A DNA stretch of 64,000 bases, taken from assembly GCA_016720925.1 (NCBI GenBank), contig JADKJR010000019.1:80974-144973 (forward strand). Reading direction: 5' to 3'. Position 1 is the stretch's first letter. Every line of letters starts with the position of its first letter. The position numbers were made by a program, and so were the translations under genes. A model generated the notes under the pieces. That model saw only the letters and a list, made by a program, of their open reading frames with translations. It had not been told where the DNA came from and made no database searches. Positions 47,714 to 55,426 of this stretch are shown one piece after another. The stretch comes from Betaproteobacteria bacterium (GTDB taxonomy: Bacteria > Pseudomonadota > Gammaproteobacteria > Burkholderiales > Usitatibacteraceae).

Positions 47714-48418
47714 CTACTGCGCCGGCTCCGAGAACAGGCGGGCCAGCGTCTGGCGGTCGGCTACGGGCAGCGCCAAGGTCTCGCTGAACACGGTTCGGAC
47801 CATCCAGCACGCCGTGTCGTGGGTGGTGGTCGACGCAGAGTTGATCACGCGCCTCAGCGCCGCCCGCTCCGCGTCGCTGAACCGGGACGCCAGGTTGTGC
47901 AGCGGCGCTTCGGCGCGACCCGGGTAGAGCGGCGGGACGGCCACGTTGTTCAGTTCAGCGACGATCGCCCGTTCCACCAGCGCCAGGTATCCCTCGATGT
48001 CCTTCGCCGGCATTTGTTCGATCGCTTTGAGGATCTGCGGCTGCATTTGGCGATTGCGCTCGGCACCCGGTCGCGCCAGCGCGGCGCAGGTGGGCACGTC
48101 CATGAACTCCACCAGCTTCAGGGCAAACATCATGCGTTGCTCAAGCGACGCCGCGTCGAGACGTCGCATGCCGCGTTCGGCGATTTCGAACCCGACCGAC
48201 TTGGGATCGGCACTGGCGCGGAAGCGCGCGTTGAATTTGGCCGACAGGTCCGGATTGTTGGCCATCCGCTTGACGAACGCCGCATACGGCTCATGGGCGC
48301 GCGAGTGCGAGGCGAAGGGGTTCGGAATGGCCTTGGGCTTGCTGCAGCCGCGGTAGCCGAGCACGACGCCGAGCAGCACGGCAACAACAAGGGCAACGCG
48401 TGGATCAGTCAGGTTCAT
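47714..48418 (-). CDS. Membrane-anchored or exported hypothetical protein
   Basis: 234 residues with an N-terminal hydrophobic segment (VALVVAVLLGVVLGYRGC), possibly an uncleaved anchor. The remainder is helical: EPYAAFVKRMANNPDLSAKF, RMMFALKLVEFMDVPTCAALA, and a C-terminal RQTLARLFSEPAQ. No family recognised. Confidence 0.62.
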   Translation of the reverse strand: MNLTDPRVALVVAVLLGVVLGYRGCSKPKAIPNPFASHSRAHEPYAAFVKRMANNPDLSAKFNARFRASADPKSVGFEIAERGMRRLDAASLEQRMMFALKLVEFMDVPTCAALARPGAERNRQMQPQILKAIEQMPAKDIEGYLALVERAIVAELNNVAVPPLYPGRAEAPLHNLASRFSDAERAALRRVINSASTTTHDTACWMVRTVFSETLALPVADRQTLARLFSEPAQ

Positions 48419-48735
48419 GGCGTGAGGATACCCGGGAAATGCGCGGAAAAAAGGAGGTGCCTACCTGCGCCCGATACGTGTGCCGACCCGCATGGCAGGC
48501 GTGGACGCTTACCAGTGCAAGAGCGAAATTGGCGCCGGCACCGCTTGGGCAAGCCCTAGCACTGGCGCGGCGTTTCGGGCGTTTTCGGCCTGGACGGCGC
48601 GTGGATGCTGGGGTTTCGATTTATTCGGGACTGTTCCGATTATTGGAGGTGGGATACACGATGAGGCGATGGGGCGCCGCGCCGTCCATCAAATCCTGGC
48701 AAGTCCAACCTGCCCCGAGCGCGCGCGAATGCGCG
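48419..48735. other. Intergenic region with R1 copy 13
   Basis: About 317 bases. Besides the R1 repeat at 48551-48616 I see no gene, hairpin or conserved motif. Confidence 0.5.
48551..48616 (+). repeat. R1 repeat copy 13 (close to consensus)
   Basis: From AAGCCCTAGCACTGGCGCGG through CGTTTCGGGCGTTTTCGGCC to GTGGATGCTGGGGTTT, 66 bp. Confidence 0.87.
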
Positions 48736-48975
48736 CTATTCATCCTCCGTACTGTTCCAGAGGTCCTCAGAAAATCCGAGGTTCATGGCAGCAATTAGCT
48801 CTTGCGGGTTCAAGTCATTCCAATCTTTATCGGCACTTGATGGCGCTTTGTTTCCATCCCATTTATCTTGTCGCCAGCCGAGAATGGTCCAAAGCTCTTT
48901 CTCTCTGCTACTCAGATCAGCCCACGACAATTCTTCCCAGATTCCCGGATTGCCTTGCATGTCTCGTACATCCAT
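48736..48975 (-). CDS. Small acidic tryptophan-rich protein
   Basis: 79 residues, ATG 48975 with a strong AGGAGG site. Two copies of a pattern are visible: LGWRQDKWDGN and LGFSEDLWNSTEDE, joined by KDWNDLNPQELIAAMN. Repeats of the type LG(W/Y/F)xxxxW after an 'xxLxxxExxAA' helix occur in small unknown proteins of bacteria and algae. No signal or membrane helix. Function unknown. Confidence 0.7.
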   Translation of the reverse strand: MDVRDMQGNPGIWEELSWADLSSREKELWTILGWRQDKWDGNKAPSSADKDWNDLNPQELIAAMNLGFSEDLWNSTEDE

Positions 48976-49029
48976 TGCTGCCTCCTGTGAAATATTACGA
49001 ACAGAACTAAAGTGTAATGGTGCCTGAAC

Positions 49030-49641
49030 CTATTTATTGCCTTTATACGTTGCAAGATTCTTTCGAACATCAGCAGACAAGTTTTCCAATGCAATCTGAA
49101 CTGACTCAACCACCGACGAACTGGCCAATTCGGCGGATGCCTGTACGTGTCCAACTCCAGAGAATTCTCGCCCGTTGATTGAAACAGTGTAGCGGGTTGA
49201 AAACGACACGTCGTCACCGCGCCCTGTTATTGCTGTTGTGTCGCCGCTGATCAATTTAGCTACGGCCAGGGCGGTTAGATACCCGACGGCTCCCAATGGC
49301 CCAATATGCGCAAGTGAACTGCGCGGAGCCCGATGATGTTTGGCAAGCGTTTCGCCAAACACCAGTTTGATCTCCGCCTTGTTGAGGTCTGGCAAGTTCT
49401 CCTCTGCTAGGTTCTTTCCTATTGCAATATTGATTGGTGGACTAAACAGCTCTCGTGGTACGGCGACACGCATCGACTCCGGCGGCTCGGTAGCAACAGC
49501 GGGCCGGATGTCAGCCACCGGTACCGGATCGGCTGCTTTCACAATGTTTCCCAAGTCAATTCGCGAACTGACCGGCAGTTGCTGATTGGCGCAGCCAAAA
49601 CAAAAAAAGCTCATCAGTACGCATGCTATTTGCAACTTCAT
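49030..49641 (-). CDS. Predicted lipoprotein
   Basis: 203 residues with a lipoprotein signal (VLMSFFCFGC|ANQQ). The soluble part includes NKAEIKLVFGETLAKHHRAP, a short hydrophobic stretch (GPLGAVGYLTALAVAKLI) and DVSFSTRYTVSINGREFSGV, then a helical end. I do not recognise the family; the pattern is compatible with an outer-membrane-linked periplasmic protein. Confidence 0.68.
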   Translation of the reverse strand: MKLQIACVLMSFFCFGCANQQLPVSSRIDLGNIVKAADPVPVADIRPAVATEPPESMRVAVPRELFSPPINIAIGKNLAEENLPDLNKAEIKLVFGETLAKHHRAPRSSLAHIGPLGAVGYLTALAVAKLISGDTTAITGRGDDVSFSTRYTVSINGREFSGVGHVQASAELASSSVVESVQIALENLSADVRKNLATYKGNK

Positions 49642-49716
49642 TGGGTTTGCTTCCTAAAAATATGCTCTCGTTAGCTTTGGTCGATGATTGCGCTTTTGCG
49701 CCCTTATTCGAATTCG

Positions 49717-49936
49717 CTAGATTTCGTACGACAGGGTCAGGCCTTGACTGTTGCAGACGACGTCTTCTTTCCGCCGAAAACAATAGTGGTCTGTCCCCGA
49801 TTGTTGCTCATCAGCAATCTGCTCAAGAGTCCTGTGCATTGACTCACGTCCTTTAAGTTGTTCCCTACGAACGCTTTCTGACTGGCTTTGAAATAGCCTA
49901 TCCTTTTCTAATGCCGCTTGAGCCGCGTCTAGAACT
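49717..49936 (-). pseudogene. Possible 3' remnant of a gene truncated by repeat R3
   Basis: The minus strand reads a coding-like helical peptide (LDAAQAALEKDRLFQSQSES, VRREQLKGRESMHRTLEQIA) and ends CFRRKEDVVCNSQGLTLSYEI in two parts, with a stop at 49717. Upstream the frame stays open only through the R3 and R1 repeats, whose translation is not credible. I read it as the end of an older gene cut by the repeats. Confidence 0.35.
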
Positions 49937-49992
49937 CCAGGGGTCGGAGTCAAATTGTATTCTGCGAAAAACAATTTGACTCCGACCCCTGG
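49937..49992 (+). repeat. R3 palindrome, perfect 22-bp stem
   Basis: The 22 bases at 49937-49958 (starting CCAGGGGTCGGAGTC) are the exact reverse complement of 49971-49992, with a 12-base loop. This is the form of REP/BIME elements mobilised by REP-associated tyrosine transposases, none of which is seen in the window. Confidence 0.85.
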
Positions 49993-50024
49993 TGACTCTC
50001 TATCTGTTGCTGGTACAGATAGTG

Positions 50025-50091
50025 AAACACTAGCACTGGTGCGGCGTTTCAGGCGTTTTCGGCCTGGGAGGCGCGTGGATGCCGGGGGTTT
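50025..50091 (+). repeat. R1 repeat copy 14 (close to consensus)
   Basis: From AAACACTAGCACTGGTGCGG through CGTTTCAGGCGTTTTCGGCC to GTGGATGCCGGGGGTTT, 67 bp, 32 bases after R3. The short motif GGTGGTCTGTCCCCG follows at 50100 and recurs at about 49788 and, diverged, at 43437. Confidence 0.87.
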
Positions 50092-50244
50092 AGATATATT
50101 GGTGGTCTGTCCCCGGATACTATTACTTCGCGAATTGGTGCTCATGGCTTTGACCATCAGGTTGGTGAACACGGAATATTGCTGGCAGTTGCTGCCTCTG
50201 TGCGACACCTGCGAATATTTCGTCGAGCATAGTGCGAAAAAAAA

Positions 50245-50295
50245 GGGGTCGAGGTCGATAGTTTTAAGTCACGAAAATATATCGACCACGGCCCC
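50245..50295 (+). repeat. R2 palindrome copy 3
   Basis: GGGGTCGAGGTCGATAGTTTT and AAAATATATCGACCACGGCCCC face each other with a short loop, after A8. The right arm is identical to the other two copies over the ATCGACCACGGCCCC core. Confidence 0.78.
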
Positions 50296-50306
50296 ATTGA
50301 TTCTTC

Positions 50307-50340
50307 AAAGGAATTGCATGCGGGCGGATTGATGCTCGGA
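50307..50340 (+). repeat. Dispersed 34-bp repeat, copy B
   Basis: AAAGGAATTGCATGCGGGCG and following bases, matching 38461-38494. It follows R2 copy 3 within 12 bases. Confidence 0.6.
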
Positions 50341-50447
50341 AAAAGCAGGCCAGGCCCGGAGATTTCGCCACAAATGATACTTGCACTCAATTGTGTGCGA
50401 ACCTGATTTTTCCTCTGCCGCTCCTCTTTTTCTCAGATCTGACCCGA

Positions 50448-50951
50448 CTACTTCCGCCGATGCAGGAAGTCGCCCTTGCCTATGGCCTGCTCTGCCAATG
50501 GAACTTTAACGAATTGCTGATTGGGTGGAAAGCCAGTCGAAGCGAAGTATACCGTGGTCCCATCGACGAGCGCGAGGCGCATTTGGCTTTCGCCACCACC
50601 GACCGGTTTATACAACACCCAATTTTTCCTCGCCCGCGCCAATATCGCTGAATCAATCCACCAGCCCTCATCAAACAGTGCAATCGTTTGCTCCATATAT
50701 TCCGGCATGGCGGCAACCGATTCCAGTTCGCGCCGCGAGAGAATCTGTTGAATCACTTCGTGCGACGTATCGAATCGATAGTACATGGGGCAATGCATGC
50801 AGGATGCCTGGCCGACCTTCAGACCCTGCGCAACGGCGCGGTCCGGATAGACCTGCCGCTCGAAGACTTCGCCGGGGACTTCATACAGAAGCCAAACGCC
50901 AATCAACACAAGGGTGAGCAGAACACCTGTCGTCCAGAGGAGGGCCTTCAT
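50448..50951 (-). CDS. Membrane-anchored hypothetical protein
   Basis: 167 residues with an N-terminal helix (LLWTTGVLLTLVLIGVWLLY). The periplasmic part has a C-x-x-C pair (QASCMHCPMYYRF), EYMEQTIALFDEGWW and a beta-rich end (LALVDGTTVYFASTGFPPNQ). No family recognised. The CMHC pair could bind metal or form a disulfide. Confidence 0.65.
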   Translation of the reverse strand: MKALLWTTGVLLTLVLIGVWLLYEVPGEVFERQVYPDRAVAQGLKVGQASCMHCPMYYRFDTSHEVIQQILSRRELESVAAMPEYMEQTIALFDEGWWIDSAILARARKNWVLYKPVGGGESQMRLALVDGTTVYFASTGFPPNQQFVKVPLAEQAIGKGDFLHRRK

Positions 50952-50980
50952 ATGTGCCTGCTAGCTAGTCGTACCTACCG

Positions 50981-51221
50981 CTATTTGACATGAATCGAAT
51001 AGGACAACTCGTCCTCAAGTCTCATCGAATACACATCAGAAAATACTTGGATGGCCAATGCCACCAATTCCTCGATGCTCTCAGGAACCGCAAATTCGAG
51101 CACACGCGTACGACCTCGTTCCGCAAGATAGTTGACATGAGGCGCTGTGCCTCGCGCGTGAAATAGCGCGATTAGCCTTTCATCTTCATCGTCACGAAGC
51201 GTTTTCGGAAAGAATCCCCAT
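50981..51221 (-). CDS. Small hypothetical gene, start obscured by a likely 1-bp frameshift
   Basis: The minus strand is clearly coding from about 51228 down to a TAG at 50981: FFPKTLRDDEDERLIALFHA, RGTAPHVNYLAERGRTRVLE and FAVPESIEELVALAIQVFSD, ending SYSIHVK. No start codon lies in this frame. Removing one G from the GGGG at 51216-51219 would place an ATG (51221) in frame and give a protein of about 79 residues beginning MGFFPK. The same correction would change the end of the gene at 51172-51675 to DGILSENAS. The two would then overlap by a few dozen bases. Homologues would settle this; I cannot name a family. Confidence 0.5.
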
Positions 51222-51675
51222 CCTCAAGACTGCCATTTTCACGCCGACCAATTGAGATCGCCTCGTCGACAAACTTGATCGAAATGCTGACGTACGATGC
51301 GTCTTTACGATCAATGAACTGTGAAAGCGCCTGATGCAGAAGCGTCTGTGCCGCCTCGCTTATTCCTGCCGGAATTGATGCCTTTGACGTCTTCAACGGT
51401 TCAAGCTGCGCCAGCTCTTTCAGCACCGTCACCAACTCGGATATTTCCAGCACGCAGTTGAGTTGATCATCATCATAGCCACAGAGTTCGGGTGGTTCGT
51501 TTTCGTAATCTTGAGACCCGCGCGGCGAATGAAACATCCATATGCGCCGCCCCTCATCGTCAAGCTCTGAGCCGTCAAAGACCAATGTGTCGATAGATGG
51601 AACAAGTAGATCGTGATCGTAGTACTTCACATCGAAATAGCATCGGCCGGGGACGAGATCTGAAGGGCGGGTCAT
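51172..51675 (-). CDS. Hypothetical protein
   Basis: 167 residues (MTRPSDLVPGRCYFDVKYYD). The first 50 residues are beta-rich and look like a small-molecule or partner-binding barrel; the second half is helical (EAAQTLLHQALSQFIDRKDA). No signal or membrane helix. The last codons (SFRKRFVTMKMKG) may be an artefact of the suspected extra G near 51219. It could form a pair with the small gene downstream, in the style of toxin-immunity or two-part systems, but there is no direct evidence for that. Confidence 0.55.
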   Translation of the reverse strand: MTRPSDLVPGRCYFDVKYYDHDLLVPSIDTLVFDGSELDDEGRRIWMFHSPRGSQDYENEPPELCGYDDDQLNCVLEISELVTVLKELAQLEPLKTSKASIPAGISEAAQTLLHQALSQFIDRKDASYVSISIKFVDEAISIGRRENGSLEDGDSFRKRFVTMKMKG

Positions 51676-51704
51676 TGAAATTTTACGTTTTGAAACTGAT
51701 GGAC

Positions 51705-51770
51705 AAACTCAAGCACTGGCGCGGGGTTTCAGGCATTTTCGGCGTGGGGGGCACATTAATGCTTGAGTTT
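51705..51770 (+). repeat. R1 repeat copy 15
   Basis: From AAACTCAAGCACTGGCGCGG through GGTTTCAGGCATTTTCGGCG to AATGCTTGAGTTT. The right arm here is the reverse complement of the left-arm sequence AAACTCAAGCA, so the outer 11 bases pair perfectly. It is 18 bp from the RCC1-protein stop. Confidence 0.85.
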
Positions 51771-51788
51771 CAAAAAATGGATCAATAA

Positions 51789-54700
51789 TTACGGAAGGAT
51801 TGATCCCATATGCGCCTTCGTCCCGGCGACATCGCTCGCGCCAATGCTGCCGCTTGCGTTGATGTCAAAGTGAAAATTGCCGGTGTCGGTAATCTGGCCG
51901 GATCGGGACTTGATACTGGAAACATCCACGCTGTCCACGGCGCGAGTTCCGTTGACATCACCCAGCAGGAATCCCATCGGCGCGCTGAAAGTGCCCGCGC
52001 CATTCACACCTGCAAGGGAAATGGTAAGTCGTTGCTTGTCGGGCACGCCGGTCAACAGCACCACCACATTGCTGCCTTGCGGAGTTGGCGTCGCAGTCCC
52101 GACCGGTTGCAGCGCCGCATCGACGACCGTTGCAACGCCAACGGTCGAAATGGGCACATTGAACGCGAAAATAATTTCATGGCCCGTGCCGATGGCGCGC
52201 GGTTCAACCGTTACCGCGCCACCGATTGCGGCAGTGGTGTCGATGGCGATGGCGAACGGGCCGCGGCTACCGTGGATTTTTCGTGAAACGACTGAGCCAA
52301 GCGCAATCGGCGGCAGCGGCGTTGCGCTCACGCTGCTGGATGGCAAGGAATTACCGACGCTGTTGGTTGCAATCACTGCGCAGTCGTATGTCGAAAAATT
52401 GTTCAGGCCCGTGACAATCAACGGCGATGCGGCACCTGTCGCGGATAGCGCGCCGCACGTGGCAGTGTAACTGCTGATCGTCGCGCCGCCATTGAAAGCG
52501 GGTGGTGTGAAGTTGACGGTGACCTGCCGGTCACCGGCTTGAATGATGCCGATGGTTGGCGCATCAGGTTTCACGGCGATGAACGCAAATGTCGCCACTA
52601 CCGAGCAGTTGGCGATGATGGGATTGGTGGTGTAGGTATTGCCCGCCAGGTTTCCCCCGCACGTGCCGCCCATGGAGGCGCCATAGCCGCTGTTTGGCGT
52701 GACGGTAAACACACTGGTGTTTGCTTCGGCCACCGTCCTTGTTCCGCCCGGAGTGAGGGTGCCGTTTGGCCCGGCGCTGGCAACGACTGAAAACGTATTC
52801 GTGACGACCTGTCCCCCTGCAAGCGCGGCCATGCTTCGGCTGTTCGCTGCATCACCACTATAGTTCGCCGTGATTATTCGTATGCCGTTTCCCTCGTAAC
52901 TGGTCGTGCAGGTCGCGACGCCGCCTGCAACCGCAACTGATCCGCAGCCGCTGATCACGATGCCATTGGCCTTGAATTCCACGGTGCCGGTTGGCGAATT
53001 GCCGGTGATATTCAATGTGTAAGTGACGCTCTGTGCCACGCTGGCGACGTTCGTCGATGAAACCAGCGTTGGACGTGGGCCAAAACCGAATACATAGTCC
53101 AGCGCCGAACGACGTATCGCGGTGTTGTCGCCAAGTTGTCCGTAACTATTATTTCCCCAGCACATCAGGTAGCCGGAAGTTGTTTGCGCGCAGGTGTGTG
53201 CGTAGCCAGTAGTGATAGATGCAACGCCTGTGGTCAGGCCAATGACATCACCTGGCCGCAACTGAACAAATGTGGCCGCGTCGGCAGCGAGTTGACCATA
53301 AGCGTTGGAACCCCAGCATTTCACCCCGCCGGTTGTTGTTAACGCGCACGTATGATCGCCGCCGGTCGCAATGGCAACGACACCCGATGACAATCCGGAA
53401 ACATCCACTGGCGTGGAACGGTCGAAGTTTGTACCATCACCCAACTGGCCCGAACCATTCGCACCCCAGCATTTGACGCCACCGACCGTCGTCAGCGCAC
53501 AAGTGTGCCCATGTGCTGCGGCGACCGCTGCCACGCCCGATGCGAGCCCAACCACATCGACAGGTTCGTAGCGGGCGATATTCGTACCATCACCCAGCGC
53601 ACTCGTGTTGTTATAGCCCCAGCATTTGACGCCGCCTGCGGCAGTCACCACACAATTGTGAGCATGTCCCGCCGACATCGCGACAACGCCGGAGGTAAGG
53701 CCCGGCACGTCCGCCGGCGAAAAATGAGGCACTGTAGTGCCATCACCCAATTGGCCGTCACCACTTGATCCCCAGCACTTCATGCCGCCACCGATTGTCA
53801 GGGCGCAGGTGTGGTACATGCCACCCCCAACGGCGACGACACCGGAGGACAAGCCAGAAACGGGAATGGGTGTCGACCTGTTGACATCCGTGTTGTCACC
53901 CAATTGACCGCCAATATTCCAACCCCAGCAATGCACGCCACCGGATCGGTCAATGGCGCAGGAATGATAATTGCCGACCGTTATCGCAGTGACTCTGGAT
54001 GAGCCACCCGGTAGCACCGAAAGTCCTTGAACGTGAGCCGGTGTTAGTCGTTGCGCCAGTGTTGTGTCGCCGATTTCTGAGAGATCATTGTCACCCCAGC
54101 ATTGCGAGGAATTGTCTGCCACCTTCGCGCAGGTATGCTGGATGCCCGCCTTGACTGATGTTGCATCGAACGTAAATCCCACGACATTGACAGGGACGTT
54201 CCGCACGGTATTGAAGTCCTCGCCCAATTGACCAAAAGTGCCTGTCCCCCAGCATTTGAGCGCGCCCGATGTGGCGATTGCGCAGCCGTGAGAGGCTCCT
54301 GCCGTAATGGCCGCGACACCGGACGTAAATCCCGCCACATCCACGGGAACGTTGCGTTGCGCAAACGAACCGTCCCCGACTGCGCCACCTGCATTCTCTC
54401 CCCAGCACTTTGCGCCGCCAGCCAGTGTCACCGCGCAAGTGTGATTGCCGCCGGCAACAACTGTCGCAACGCCGGTTGACATATTGGTCACATTGACAGG
54501 TGCGCTGCTTTGGGTCGTGGCCGCGTTGTTGCCCAGTTGTCCATTCAAGTTGTATCCCCAGCAACGAACTGCGCCGCCGGTAGAGACGATACAAGTATGG
54601 CTATTGCCGGCAGCGATTCCGTTGGCGCCCGAGGTCAGTCCGATCACGGTCGTCGGCACATTGCGGTCCGTCGTTGTCGCATCTCCGAGCTGGCCGTTTC

Positions 54701-55320
54701 CGTTGTATCCCCAGCATTTGACGGAACCGTCATTCATGACTGCGCATGTATGACTAAAGCCGGCGGCAATGGCGATGGCGCCTGATGTCAGGCCGCTTAC
54801 ATCGACGGGCGCATTTCGTTGCGTGTTGGAGCCGTCACCTATCTGACCGAACGCATTATCGCCCCAGCATTTGATGCCGCCGGCAATTGTCAATGCACAT
54901 GTGTGGCTGCCGCCAGCTGCAATTGCCGTGACGGCAGAAAGTCCGCTTTCACGTCCACGGGCGCGGTTCGCTGTGTCGTTGTACTATCGCCCAGTTGGCC
55001 CGCACCATTTCCGCCCCAGCACTTGGCCGCGCCATTTGTCGACACGGAACAGCTATGCTGGTTTCCTGCGGAAACCGCCGCGATGCCGTTGATAGGCCCG
55101 TAACGTTGACGGCACTGTTGCGACCAATGGTTGTGCCATCACCTAACTGCCCGGCACTGTTGTCGCCCCAGCATTTCAGCCCACCCCCGTCTGTCACGGC
55201 GCAAGTGTGTGCACCGCCTGCGTTCACCTGAAGTGCACCAGAAGTCGGCGACTGAGCGTTACTAACGCAAACAAATACCACGAGCATCGCAAAGACAAGA
55301 CGAGAGAGGTATGTAATCAT
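51789..55320 (-). CDS. Exported RCC1-repeat protein with Ig-like, FN3 and dockerin-like module, frameshifted
   Basis: From ATG 55320 a signal peptide (LVFAMLVVFVCVSNAQ) leads into 14 RCC1-type repeats of about 50 residues (GVKCWGxNxxGQLGDGT, HTCAL), enough for two seven-bladed propellers. Then come a Big3-like Ig domain, an InlB-repeat-like domain (TVTPNSGYGASMGG), an FN3 domain (QVTVNFTPPAFNGGATISSY) and the SRKxHG dockerin-like module (SRKIHGSRGPF; GDVNGTRAVDSVDVSSIKSR). Two frameshifts interrupt repeats 1-3, near 55092 and near 54943-54950; the repeat pattern continues across both, so I annotate one gene of about 1175 residues. Function is probably extracellular binding. Confidence 0.78.
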
Positions 55321-55426
55321 TTTATTTTTGTTAACTAATATTTGAATTACACAGATATTAGCACTGCAACGGCATTAACTCGTTTTGATTGGGAAAAGCA
55401 AAGCTAAAACCGCCTGACAAAATGAG

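Noticed and set aside
49717..50208. Full 163-codon minus-strand frame
   Set aside because: Its first two thirds are translation of the R1 and R3 repeats; only the last part looks coding and is listed as a remnant.
41240..51770. R1 repeats as classical integron attC sites
   Set aside because: Length, one-way orientation and paired blocks are similar, but the ends do not match RYYYAAC/GTTRRRY, no integron integrase is visible, and many intervals hold several genes. Kept only as an analogy.
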